A stretch of DNA of 64,000 bases from Ctena decussata. Taxonomy: Eukaryota > Mollusca > Bivalvia > Lucinida > Lucinidae. Below the pieces are notes generated by a model. It saw only the letters and a list, made by a program, of their open reading frames with translations. It was not told the DNA's origin and did not search any database. The stretch spans positions 67,430,123-67,494,122 of the forward strand of contig OZ022503.1 in the NCBI GenBank assembly GCA_963989385.1. Direction: 5' to 3'. The position numbers and the translations under genes were made by a program. Positions 1 to 11,500 of this stretch are shown piece by piece; positions within the stretch are counted from its first letter, which is position 1; each line of letters begins with the position of its first letter.

Positions 1-41
1 TGTAGACACAAATAAGTGAAATAGAATGAAGGCTATTTCAG

Positions 42-72
42 CTTTAGCTTTTATTCCGTTTGGGAGCTAAAG
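42..72 (+). repeat. Hairpin-forming inverted repeat in the monomer (shown in unit 1)
   Basis: CTTTAGCT at 42-49 and AGCTAAAG at 65-72 are perfect 8-bp inverted complements separated by a 15-nt spacer. The structure repeats at the same monomer positions in essentially all units. Unit 35 breaks the outer neighbourhood with AGCAATTATTCC at about 27121. Function is unknown. Such dyads occur in many satellites and may matter for folding or protein binding. Confidence 0.8.
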
Positions 73-82
73 TCGCACAAAC

Positions 83-96
83 TTTTGTTTACAAAA
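83..96 (+). repeat. Second hairpin in the monomer (shown in unit 1)
   Basis: TTTTGT at 83-88 and ACAAAA at 91-96 are perfect 6-bp inverted complements around TT. It lies 10 bp after the first hairpin and recurs in nearly all units. Unit 21 has lost one A just downstream, and unit 62 reads ACTTATGTTTAC at about 48651. Confidence 0.7.
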
Positions 97-240
97 ATTT
101 CGATGGCCTATAGTTCGCAAGTTATGCAATCAGTTGACATAGGATTGTGCATGCATGTAGACATGTTAATGACCTTTATATATGCCAAGTTTCAGATGGC
201 TACCTACTCATACAAGCAAGCAGTAGCGGTTTGAAATTTT

Positions 241-302
241 CACAATTTGGGCTACACGTTCGGGACGATTCGTGACCTTAGGTGACTTGCACAATTCGGG
301 CT
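241..302 (+). repeat. Short direct repeat inside the monomer (shown in unit 1)
   Basis: CACAATTTGGGCT at 241-253 and CACAATTCGGGCT at 290-302 differ at one base and lie 49 bp apart. Nearby, ACGATTCGTGA at 265-275 recurs at 520-530, and AGGTGACT at 280-287 has its inverted complement AGTCACCT at 532-539. These matches hint that the monomer grew partly by internal duplication, but they are short. Confidence 0.55.
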
Positions 303-567
303 GAAACTAGTGCCAAATGAGAGGGTTGGGATAAACATTCAATTGACCATATGTGCCAAAAATTCATTCTCGTTCTTTAGTTTTCGAGTTATAGCCCCTG
401 GAAGTCGAAAACTGCACGACTTTGCCCTCGAATATCTCGACAACGGAGAAAGGAGAATTTCAGGGCATTTTCTCCCAAGAAATATATGGGAATTATCTGT
501 AATTTAGCACAGTTTCAGAACGATTCGTGAAAGTCACCTTTTAAGAATAACTTCCACTGCAGGCCCA

Positions 568-577
568 TATATAAAAG
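568..577 (+). promoter_or_regulatory. TATA-box-like TATATAAAAG in the monomer (shown in unit 1)
   Basis: TATATAAAAG matches the eukaryotic TATA consensus and is present in nearly every unit. Units 55 and 57 have lost it (TATTTGAAAG) and unit 72 reads TATACAAG. In AT-rich DNA such a match can arise by chance, and I see no clear initiator 25-30 bp downstream. If used, it would drive plus-strand satellite transcription. Confidence 0.2.
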
Positions 578-764
578 TTTGCTCCTTTATTACTCTGCAC
601 ATGGACAATTATTTGCGCTGTTATTTGCCCCAGGCATGTACCTATGTAATTACCGTTTACAGTGTAAAGATGGATGTTATCGGTCGCTGAACGTCGGAGC
701 AGTAGGCGTTTAATGCATTTTCCCATAGGGTCCAATGCAAAATTGACACCTCATTTTCTCCATT

Positions 765-779
765 CTCAAGAGCTTTGAG
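765..779 (+). repeat. 15-bp near-palindrome at the monomer end (shown in unit 1)
   Basis: CTCAAGAGCTTTGAG reads almost the same on both strands: 5-bp arms CTCAA and TTGAG surround GAGCT, with imperfect positions flanking the AGCT core. It is kept in nearly every unit; unit 45 has AGAGTTTTGAG at about 35807. No role is known. Confidence 0.6.
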
Positions 780-800
780 TCTCTGCAAAACATATACATG

Positions 801-1600
801 TGTAGACACAAATAAGTGAAATAGAATGAAGGCTATTTCAGCTTTAGCTTTTATTCCGTTTGGGAGCTAAAGTCGCACAACTTTTTGTTTACAAAAATTT
901 CGATGGCCTATAGTTCGCAAGTTATGCAATCAGTTGACATAAGATTGTGCATGCATGTAGACATGTTAATGACCTTTATATATGCCAAGTTTCAGATGGC
1001 TACCTACTCATACAAGCAAGCAGTAGCGGTTTGAAATTTTCACAATTTGGGCTACACGTTCGGGACGATTCGTGACCTTAGGTGACTTGCACAATTCGGG
1101 CTGAAACTAGTGCCAAATGAGAGGGTTGGGATAAACATTCAATTGACCATATGTGCCAAAAATTCATTCTCGTTCTTTAGTTTTCGAGTTATAGCCCCTG
1201 GAAGTCGAAAACTGCACGACTTTGCCCTCGAATATCTCGACAACGGAGAAAGGAGAATTTCAGGGCATTTTCTCCCAAGAAATATATGGGAATTATCTGT
1301 AATTTAGCACAGTTTCAGAACGATTCGTGAAAGTCACCTTTTAAGAATAACTTCCACTGCAGGCCCATATATAAAAGTTTGCTCCTTTATTACTCTGCAC
1401 ATGGACAATTATTTGCGCTGTTATTTGCCCCAGGCATGTACCTATGTAATTACCGTTTACAGTGTAAAGATGGATGTTATCGGTCGCTGAACGTCGGAGC
1501 AGTAGGCGTTTAATGCATTTTCCCATAGGGTCCAATGCAAAATTGACACCTCATTTTCTCCATTCTCAAGAGCTTTGAGTCTCTGCAAAACATATACATG
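801..1600 (+). repeat. 800-bp variant monomer (unit 2)
   Basis: This unit carries the same 4-bp ATTC duplication as unit 1 and lies directly next to it, so the two descend from one event spread by local duplication or conversion. It has a private change at about 881 (CACAACTTTTTG instead of CACAAACTTTTG). Confidence 0.95.
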
Positions 1601-2396
1601 TGTAGACACAAATAAGTGAAATAGAATGAAGGCTATTTCAGCTTTAGCTTTTATTCCGTTTGGGAGCTAAAGTCGCACAAACTTTTGTTTACAAAAATTT
1701 CGATGGCCTATAGTTCGCAAGTTATGCAATCAGTTGACATAAGATTGTGCATGCATGTAGACATGTTAATGACCTTTATATATGCCAAGTTTCAGATGGC
1801 TACCTACTCATACAAGCAAGCAGTAGCGGTTTGAAATTTTCACAATTTGGGCTACACGTTCGGGACGATTCGTGACCTTAGGTGACTTGCACAATTCGGG
1901 CTGAAACTAGTGCCAAATGAGAGGGTTGGGATAAACATTCAATTGACCATATGTGCCAAAAATTCTCGTTCTTTAGTTTTCGAGTTATAGCCCCTGGAAG
2001 TCGAAAACTGCACGACTTTGCCCTCGAATATCTCGACAACGGAGAAAGGAGAATTTCAGGGCATTTTCTCCCAAGAAATATATGGGAATTATCTGTAATT
2101 TAGCACAGTTTCAGAACGATTCGTGAAAGTCACCTTTTAAGAATAACTTCCACTGCAGGCCCATATATAAAAGTTTGCTCCTTTATTACTCTGCACATGG
2201 ACAATTATTTGCGCTGTTATTTGCCCCAGGCATGTACCTATGTAATTACCGTTTACAGTGTAAAGATGGATGTTATCGGTCGCTGAACGTCGGAGCAGTA
2301 GGCGTTTAATGCATTTTCCCATAGGGTCCAATGCAAAATTGACACCTCATTTTCTCCATTCTCAAGAGCTTTGAGTCTCTACAAAACATATACATG
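1601..2396 (+). repeat. Representative 796-bp satellite monomer (unit 3)
   Basis: A unit of the standard length, useful as a reference for the array. By reading the consensus I count 26 CpG dinucleotides, about half of them packed into monomer positions 240-460. Positions 42-96 hold two hairpins, about 564-573 a TATATAAAAG box, and about 761-775 a near-palindrome (the 796-bp form shifts the last two by -4 relative to unit 1). The monomer contains no tRNA-like A/B boxes that I recognise, no poly-A tail and no terminal repeats, so I see no sign that it derives from a SINE or other known mobile element. Its origin is unknown to me. Confidence 0.9.
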
Positions 2397-3192
2397 TGTA
2401 GACACAAATAAGTAAAATAGAATGAAGGCTATTTCAGCTTTAGCTTTTATTCCGTTTGGGAGCTAAAGTCGCACAAACTTTTGTTTACAAAAATTTCGAT
2501 GGCCTATAGTTCGCAAGTTATGCAATCAGTTGACATAAGATTGTGCATGCATGTAGACATATTAATGACCTTTATATATGCCAAGTTTCAGATGGCTACC
2601 TACTCATACAAGCAAGCAGTAGCGGTTTGAAATTTTCACAATTTGGGCTACACGTTCGGGACGATTCGTGACCTTAGGTGACTTGCACAATTCGGGCTGA
2701 AACTAGTGCCAAATGAGAGGGTTGGGATAAACATTCAATTGACCATATGTGCCAAAAATTCTCGTTCTTTAGTTTTCGAGTTATAGCCCCTGGAAGTCGA
2801 AAACTGCACGACTTTGCCCTCGAATATCTCGACAACGGAGAAAGGAGAATTTCAGGGCATTTTCTCCCAAGAAATATATGGGAATTATTTGTAATTTAGC
2901 ACAGTTTCAGAACGATTCGTGAAAGTCACCTTTTAAGAATAACTTCCACTGCAGGCCCATATATAAAAGTTTGCTCCTTTATTACTCTGCACATGGACAA
3001 TTATTTGCGCTGTTATTTGCCCCAGGCATGTACCTATGTAATTACCGTTTACAGTGTAAAGATGGATGTTATCGGTCGCTGAACGTCGGAGCAGTAGGCG
3101 TTTAATGCATTTTCCCATAGGGTCCAATGCAAAATTGACACCTCATTTTCTCCATTCTCAAGAGCTTTGAGTCTCTGCAAAACATATACATG

Positions 3193-3990
3193 TGTAGACA
3201 CAAATAAGTGAAATAGAATGAAGGCTATTTCAGCTTTAGCTTTTATTCCGTTTGGGAGCTAAAGTCGCACAAACTTTTGTTTACAAAAATTTCGATGGCC
3301 TATAGTTCGCAAGTTATGCAATCAGTTGACATAAGATTGTGCATGCATGTAGACATGTTAATGACCTTTATATATGCCAAGTTTCAGATGGCTACCTACT
3401 CATACAAGCAAGCAGTAGCGGTTTGAAATTTTCACAATTTGGGCTACACGTTCGGGACGATTCGTGACCTTAGGTGACTTGCACAATTCGGGCTGAAACT
3501 AGTGCCAAATGAGAGGGTTGGGATAAACATTCAATTGACCATATGTGCCAAAAATTCTCGTTCTTTAGTTTTCGAGTTATAGCCCCTGGAAGTCGAAAAC
3601 TGCACGACTTTGCCCTCGAATATCTCGACAACGGAGAAAGGAGAATTTCAGGGCATTTTCTCCCAAGAAATATATGGGAATTATCTGTAATTTAGCACAG
3701 TTTCAGAACGATTCGTGAAAGTCACCTTTTAAGAATAACTTCCACTGCAGGCCCATATATAAAAGTTTGCTCCTTTATTACTCTGCACATGGACAATTAT
3801 TTGCGCTGTTATATTTGCCCCAGGCATGTACCTATGTAATTACCGTTTACAGTGTAAAGATGGATGTTATCGGTCGCTGAACGTCGGAGCAGTAGGCGTT
3901 TAATGCATTTTCCCATAGGGTCCAATGCAAAATTGACACCTCATTTTCTCCATTCTCAAGAGCTTTGAGTCTCTGCAAAACATATACATG
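3193..3990 (+). repeat. 798-bp variant monomer (unit 5), 2-bp insertion
   Basis: An extra AT dinucleotide at about 3811-3812 turns GTTATTTGCC into GTTATATTTGCC. The insertion breaks the small minus-strand reading frame that is open in the neighbouring units. It is seen in this unit only. Confidence 0.93.
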
Positions 3991-4786
3991 TGTAGACACA
4001 AATAAGTGAAATAGAATGAAGGCTATTTCAGCTTTAGCTTTTATTCCGTTTGGGAGCTAAAGTCGCACAAACTTTTGTTTACAAAAATTTCGATGGCCTA
4101 TAGTTCGCAAGTTATGCAATCAGTTGACATAAGATTGTGCATGCATGTAGACATGTTAATGACCTTTATATATGCCAAGTTTCAGATGGCTACCTACTCA
4201 TACAAGCAAGCAGTAGCGGTTTGAAATTTTCACAATTTGGGCTACACGTTCGGGACGATTCGTGACCTTAGGTGACTTGCACAATTCGGGCTGAAACTAG
4301 TGCCAAATGAGAGGGTTGGGATAAACATTCAATTGACCATATGTGCCAAAAATTCTCGTTCTTTAGTTTTCGAGTTATAGCCCCTGGAAGTCGAAAACTG
4401 CACGACTTTGCCCTCGAATATCTCGACAACGGAGAAAGGAGAATTTCAGGGCATTTTCTCCCAAGAAATATATGGGAATTATCTGTAATTTAGCACAGTT
4501 TCAGAACGATTCGTGAAAGTCACCTTTTAAGAATAACTTCCACTGCAGGCCCATATATAAAAGTTTGCTCCTTTATTACTCTGCACATGGACAATTATTT
4601 GCGCTGTTATTTGCCCCAGGCATGTACCTATGTAATTACCGTTTACAGTGTAAAGATGGATGTTATCGGTCGCTGAACGTCGGAGCAGTAGGCGTTTAAT
4701 GCATTTTCCCATAGGGTCCAATGCAAAATTGACACCTCATTTTCTCCATTCTCAAGAGCTTTGAGTCTCTGCAAAACATATACATG

Positions 4787-5586
4787 TGTAGACACAAATA
4801 AGTGAAATAGAATGAAGGCTATTTCAGCTTTAGCTTTTATTCCGTTTGGGAGCTAAAGTCGCACAAACTTTTGTTTACAAAAATTTCGATGGCCTATAGT
4901 TCGCAAGTTATGCAATCAGTTGACATAAGATTGTGCATGCATGTAGACATGTTAATGACCTTTATATATGCCAAGTTTCAGATGGCTACCTACTCATACA
5001 AGCAAGCAGTAGCGGTTTGAAATTTTCACAATTTGGGCTACACGTTCGGGACGATTCGTGACCTTAGGTGACTTGCACAATTCGGGCTGAAACTAGTGCC
5101 AAATGAGAGGGTTGGGATAAACATTCAATTGACCATATGTGCCAAAAATTCATTCTCGTTCTTTAGTTTTCGAGTTATAGCCCCTGGAAGTCGAAAACTG
5201 CACGACTTTGCCCTCGAATATCTCGACAACGGAGAAAGGAGAATTTCAGGGCATTTTCTCCCAAGAAATATATGGGAATTATCTGTAATTTAGCACAGTT
5301 TCAGAACGATTCGTGAAAGTCACCTTTTAAGAATAACTTCCACTGCAGGCCCATATATAAAAGTTTGCTCCTTTATTACTCTGCACATGGACAATTATTT
5401 GCGCTGTTATTTGCCCCAGGCATGTACCTATGTAATTACCGTTTACAGTGTAAAGATGGATGTTATCGGTCGCTGAACGTCGGAGCAGTAGGCGTTTAAT
5501 GCATTTTCCCATAGGGTCCAATGCAAAATTGACACCTCATTTTCTCCATTCTCAAGAGCTTTGAGTCTCTGCAAAACATATACATG
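4787..5586 (+). repeat. 800-bp variant monomer (unit 7)
   Basis: This is the third and last unit in the window with the ATTC duplication (about 5148-5155). It is separated from units 1-2 by four units of the short form, which suggests the long and short forms are intermixed upstream of this window. Confidence 0.95.
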
Positions 5587-8500
5587 TGTAGACACAAATA
5601 AGTGAAATAGAATGAAGGCTATTTCAGCTTTAGCTTTTATTCCGTTTGGGAGCTAAAGTCGCACAAACTTTTGTTTACAAAAATTTCGATGGCCTATAGT
5701 TCGCAAGTTATGCAATCAGTTGACATAAGATTGTGCATGCATGTAGACATGTTAATGACCTTTATATATGCCAAGTTTCAGATGGCTACCTACTCATACA
5801 AGCAAGCAGTAGCGGTTTGAAATTTTCACAATTTGGGCTACACGTTCGGGACGATTCGTGACCTTAGGTGACTTGCACAATTCGGGCTGAAACTAGTGCC
5901 AAATGAGGGGGTTGGGATAAACATTCAATTGACCATATGTGCCAAAAATTCTCGTTCTTTAGTTTTCGAGTTATAGCCCCTGGAAGTCGAAAACTGCACG
6001 ACTTTGCCCTCGAATATCTCGACAACGGAGAAAGGAGAATTTCAGGGCATTTTCTCCCAAGAAATATATGGGAATTATCTGTAATTTAGCACAGTTTCAG
6101 AACGATTCGTGAAAGTCACCTTTTAAGAATAACTTCCACTGCAGGCCCATATATAAAAGTTTGCTCCTTTATTACTCTGCACATGGACAATTATTTGCGC
6201 TGTTATTTGCCCCAGGCATGTACCTATGTAATTACCGTTTACAGTGTAAAGATGGATGTTATCGGTCGCTGAACGTCGGAGCAGTAGGCGTTTAATGCAT
6301 TTTCCCATAGGGTCCAATGCAAAATTGACACCTCATTTTCTCCATTCTCAAGAGCTTTGAGTCTCTGCAAAACATATACATGTGTAGACACAAATAAGTG
6401 AAATAGAATGAAGGCTATTTCAGCTTTAGCTTTTATTCGGTTTGGGAGCTAAAGTCGCACAAACTTTTGTTTACAAAAATTTCGATGGCCTATAGTTCGC
6501 AAGTTATGCAATCAGTTGACATAAGATTGTGCATGCATGTAGACATGTTAATGACCTTTATATATGCCAAGTTTCAGATGGCTACCTACTCATACAAGCA
6601 AGCAGTAGCGGTTTGAAATTTTCACAATTTGGGCTACACGTTCGGGACGATTCGTGACCTTAGGTGACTTGCACAATTCGGGCTGAAACTAGTGCCAAAT
6701 GAGAGGGTTGGGATAAACATTCAATTGACCATATGTGCCAAAAATTCTCGTTCTTTAGTTTTCGAGTTATAGCCCCTGGAAGTCGAAAACTGCACGACTT
6801 TGCCCTCGAATATCTCGACAACGGAGAAAGGAGAATTTCAGGGCATTTTCTCCCAAGAAATATATGGGAATTATCTGTAATTTAGCACAGTTTTAGAACG
6901 ATTCGTGAAAGTCACCTTTTAAGAATAACTTCCACTGCAGGCCCATATATAAAAGTTTGCTCCTTTATTACTCTGCACATGGACAATTATTTGCGCTGTT
7001 ATTTGCCCCAGGCATGTACCTATGTAATTACCGTTTACAGTGTAAAGATGGATGTTATCGGTCGCTGAACGTCGGAGCAGTAGGCGTTTAATGCATTTTC
7101 CCATAGGGTCCAATGCAAAATTGACACCTCATTTTCTCCATTCTCAAGAGCTTTGAGTCTCTGCAAAACATATACATGTGTAGACACAAATAAGTGAAAT
7201 AGAATGAAGGCTATTTCAGCTTTAGCTTTTATTCCGTTTGGGAGCTAAAGTCGCACAAACTTTTGTTTACAAAAATTTCGATGGCCTATAGTTCGCAAGT
7301 TATGCAATCAGTTGACATAAGATTGTGCATGCATGTAGACATGTTAATGACCTTTATATATGCCAAGTTTCAGATGGCTACCTACTCATACAAGCAAGCA
7401 GTAGCGGTTTGAAATTTTCACAATTTGGGCTACACGTTCGGGACGATTCGTGACCTTAGGTGACTTGCACAATTCGGGCTGAAACTAGTGCCAAATGAGA
7501 GGGTTGGGATAAACATTCAATTGACCATATGTGCCAAAAATTCTCGTTCTTTAGTTTTCGAGTTATAGCCCCTGGAAGTCGAAAACTGCACGACTTTGCC
7601 CTCGAATATCTCGACAACGGAGAAAGGAGAATTTCAGGGCATTTTCTCCCAAGAAATATATGGGAATTATCTGTAATTTAGCACAGTTTCAGAACGATTC
7701 GTGAAAGTCACCTTTTAAGAATAACTTCCACTGCAGGCCCATATATAAAAGTTTGCTCCTTTATTACTCTGCACATGGACAATTATTTGCGCTGTTATTT
7801 GCCCCAGGCATGTACCTATGTAATTACCGTTTACAGTGTAAAGATGGATGTTATCGGTCGCTGAACGTCGGAGCAGTAGGCGTTTAATGCATTTTCCCAT
7901 AGGGTCCAATGCAAAATTGACACCTCATTTTCTCCATTCTCAAGAGCTTTGAGTCTCTGCAAAACATATACATGTGTAGACACAAATAAGTGAAATAGAA
8001 TGAAGGCTATTTCAGCTTTAGCTTTTATTCCGTTTGGGAGCTAAAGTCGCACAAACTTTTGTTTACAAAAATTTCGATGGCCTATAGTTCGCAAGTTATG
8101 CAATCAGTTGACATAAGATTGTGCATGCATGTAGACATGTTAATGACCTTTATATATGCCAAGTTTCAGATGGCTACCTACTCATACAAGCAAGCAGTAG
8201 CGGTTTGAAATTTTCACAATTTGGGCTACACGTTCGGGACGATTCGTGACCTTAGGTGACTTGCACAATTCGGGCTGAAACTAGTGCCAAATGAGAGGGT
8301 TGGGATAAACATTCAATTGACCATATGTGCCAAAAATTCTCGTTCTTTAGTTTTCGAGTTATAGCCCCTGGAAGTCGAAAACTGCACGACTTTGCCCTCG
8401 AATATCTCGACAACGGAGAAAGGAGAATTTCAGGGCATTTTCTCCCAAGAAATATATGGGAATTATCTGTAATTTAGCACAGTTTCAGAACGATTCGTGA

Positions 8501-11500
8501 AAGTCACCTTTTAAGAATAACTTCCACTGCAGGCCCATATATAAAAGTTTGCTCCTTTATTACTCTGCACATGGACAATTATTTGCGCTGTTATTTGCCC
8601 CAGGCATGTACCTATGTAATTACCGTTTACAGTGTAAAGATGGATGTTATCGGTCGCTGAACGTCGGAGCAGTAGGCGTTTAATGCATTTTCCCATAGGG
8701 TCCAATGCAAAATTGACACCTCATTTTCTCCATTCTCAAGAGCTTTGAGTCTCTGCAAAACATATACATGTGTAGACACAAATAAGTGAAATAGAATGAA
8801 GGCTATTTCAGCTTTAGCTTTTATTCCGTTTGGGAGCTAAAGTCGCACAAACTTTTGTTTACAAAAATTTCGATGGCCTATAGTTCGCAAGTTATGCAAT
8901 CAGTTGACATAAGATTGTGCATGCATGTAGACATGTTAATGACCTTTATATATGCCAAGTTTCAGATGGCTACCTACTCATACAAGCAAGCAGTAGCGGT
9001 TTGAAATTTTCACAATTTGGGCTACACGTTCGGGACGATTCGTGACCTTAGGTGACTTGCACAATTCGGGCTGAAACTAGTGCCAAATGAGAGGGTTGGG
9101 ATAAACATTCAATTGACCATATGTGCCAAAAATTCTCGTTCTTTAGTTTTCGAGTTATAGCCCCTGGAAGTCGAAAACTGCACGACTTTGCCCTCGAATA
9201 TCTCGACAACGGAGAAAGGAGAATTTCAGGGCATTTTCTCCCAAGAAATATATGGGAATTATCTGTAATTTAGCACAGTTTTAGAACGATTCGTGAAAGT
9301 CACCTTTTAAGAATAACTTCCACTGCAGGCCCATATATAAAAGTTTGCTCCTTTATTACTCTGCACATGGACAATTATTTGCGCTGTTATTTGCCCCAGG
9401 CATGTACCTATGTAATTACCGTTTACAGTGTAAAGATGGATGTTATCGGTCGCTGAACGTCGGAGCAGTAGGCGTTTAATGCATTTTCCCATAGGGTCCA
9501 ATGCAAAATTGACACCTCATTTTCTCCATTCTCAAGAGCTTTGAGTCTCTGCAAAACATATACATGTGTAGACACAAATAAGTGAAATAGATTGAGGGCT
9601 ATTTCAGCTTTAGCTTTTATTCCGTTTGGGAGCTAAAGTCGCACAAACTTTTGTTTACAAAAATTTCGATGGCCTATAGTTCGCAAGTTATGCAATCAGT
9701 TGACATAAGATTGTGCATGCATGTAGACATGTTAATGACCTTTATATATGCCAAGTTTCAGATGGCTACCTACTCATACAAGCAAGCAGTAGCGGTTTGA
9801 AATTTTCACAATTTGGGCTACACGTTCGGGACGATTCGTGACCTTAGGTGACTTGCACAATTCGGGCTGAAACTAGTGCCAAATGAGAGGGTTGGGATAA
9901 ACATTCAATTGACCATATGTGCCAAAAATTCTCGTTCTTTAGTTTTCGAGTTATAGCCCCTGGAAGTCGAAAACTGCACGACTTTGCCCTCGAATATCTC
10001 GACAACGGAGAAAGGAGAATTTCAGGGCATTTTCTCCCAAGAAATATATGGGAATTATCTGTAATTTAGCACAGTTTCAGAACGATTCGTGAAAGTCACC
10101 TTTTAAGAATAACTTCCACTGCAGGCCCATATATAAAAGTTTGCTCCTTTATTACTCTGCACATGGACAATTATTTGCGCTGTTATTTGCCCCAGGCATG
10201 TACCTATGTAATTACCGTTTACAGTGTAAAGATGGATGTTATCGGTCGCTGAACGTCGGAGCAGTAGGCGTTTAATGCATTTTCCCATAGGGTCCAATGC
10301 AAAATTGACACCTCATTTTCTCCATTCTCAAGAGCTTTGAGTCTCTGCAAAACATATACATGTGTAGACACAAATAAGTGAAATAGAATGAAGGCTATTT
10401 CAGCTTTAGCTTTTATTCCGTTTGGGAGCTAAAGTCGCACAAACTTTTGTTTACAAAAATTTCGATGGCCTATAGTTCGCAAGTTATGCAATCAGTTGAC
10501 ATAAGATTGTGCATGCATGTAGACATGTTAATGACCTTTATATATGCCAAGTTTCAGATGGCTACCTACTCATACAAGCAAGCAGTAGCGGTTTGAAATT
10601 TTCACAATTTGGGCTACACGTTCGGGACGATTCGTGACCTTAGGTGACTTGCACAATTCGGGCTGAAACTAGTGCCAAATGAGAGGGTTGGGATAAACAT
10701 TCAATTGACCATATGTGCCAAAAATTCTCGTTCTTTAGTTTTCGAGTTATAGCCCCTGGAAGTCGAAAACTGCACGACTTTGCCCTCGAATATCTCGACA
10801 ACGGAGAAAGGAGAATTTCAGGGCATTTTCTCCCAAGAAATATATGGGAATTATCTGTAATTTAGCACAGTTTCAGAACGATTCGTGAAAGTCACCTTTT
10901 AAGAATAACTTCCACTGCAGGCCCATATATAAAAGTTTGCTCCTTTATTACTCTGCACATGGACAATTATTTGCGCTGTTATTTGCCCCAGGCATGTACC
11001 TATGTAATTACCGTTTACAGTGTAAAGATGGATGTTATCGGTCGCTGAACGTCGGAGCAGTAGGCGTTTAACGCATTTTCCCATAGGGTCCAATGCAAAA
11101 TTGACACCTCATTTTCTCCATTCTCAAGAGCTTTGAGTCTCTGCAAAACATATACATGTGTAGACACAAATAAGTGAAATAGAATGAAGGCTATTTCAGC
11201 TTTAGCTTTTATTCCGTTTGGGAGCTAAAGTCGCACAAACTTTTGTTTACAAAAATTTCGATGGCCTATAGTTCGCAAGTTATGCAATCAGTTGACATAA
11301 GATTGTGCATGCATGTAGACATGTTAATGACCTTTATATATGCCAAGTTTCAGATGGCTACCTACTCATACAAGCAAGCAGTAGCGGTTTGAAATTTTCA
11401 CAATTTGGGCTACACGTTCGGGACGATTCGTGACCTTAGGTGACTTGCACAATTCGGGCTGAAACTAGTGCCAAATGAGAGGGTTGGGATAAACATTCAA

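Larger units (their letters stand above)
1..800 (+). repeat. 800-bp variant monomer (unit 1)
   Basis: This unit is 4 bp longer than the standard because ATTC is tandemly duplicated at 362-369 (AATTCATTCTCG instead of AATTCTCG). It also carries a private substitution, CATAGGATT at about 138-146 where other units read CATAAGATT. The first base of the window falls by chance on the monomer start used here. Confidence 0.95.

Noticed and set aside
310..507. 65-codon plus-strand frames in the 800-bp units (310, 1110, 5096)
   Set aside because: They start with GTG and exist only where the 4-bp ATTC duplication happens to remove a stop by shifting the frame. They are closed in the standard unit.
541..735. 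Repeated 64-codon minus-strand reading frames as an amplified gene family
   Set aside because: They sit at one fixed place in a satellite, start with TTG, lose their only ATG or the frame in several units and show no known domain. Homogenisation keeps whatever frame is present.
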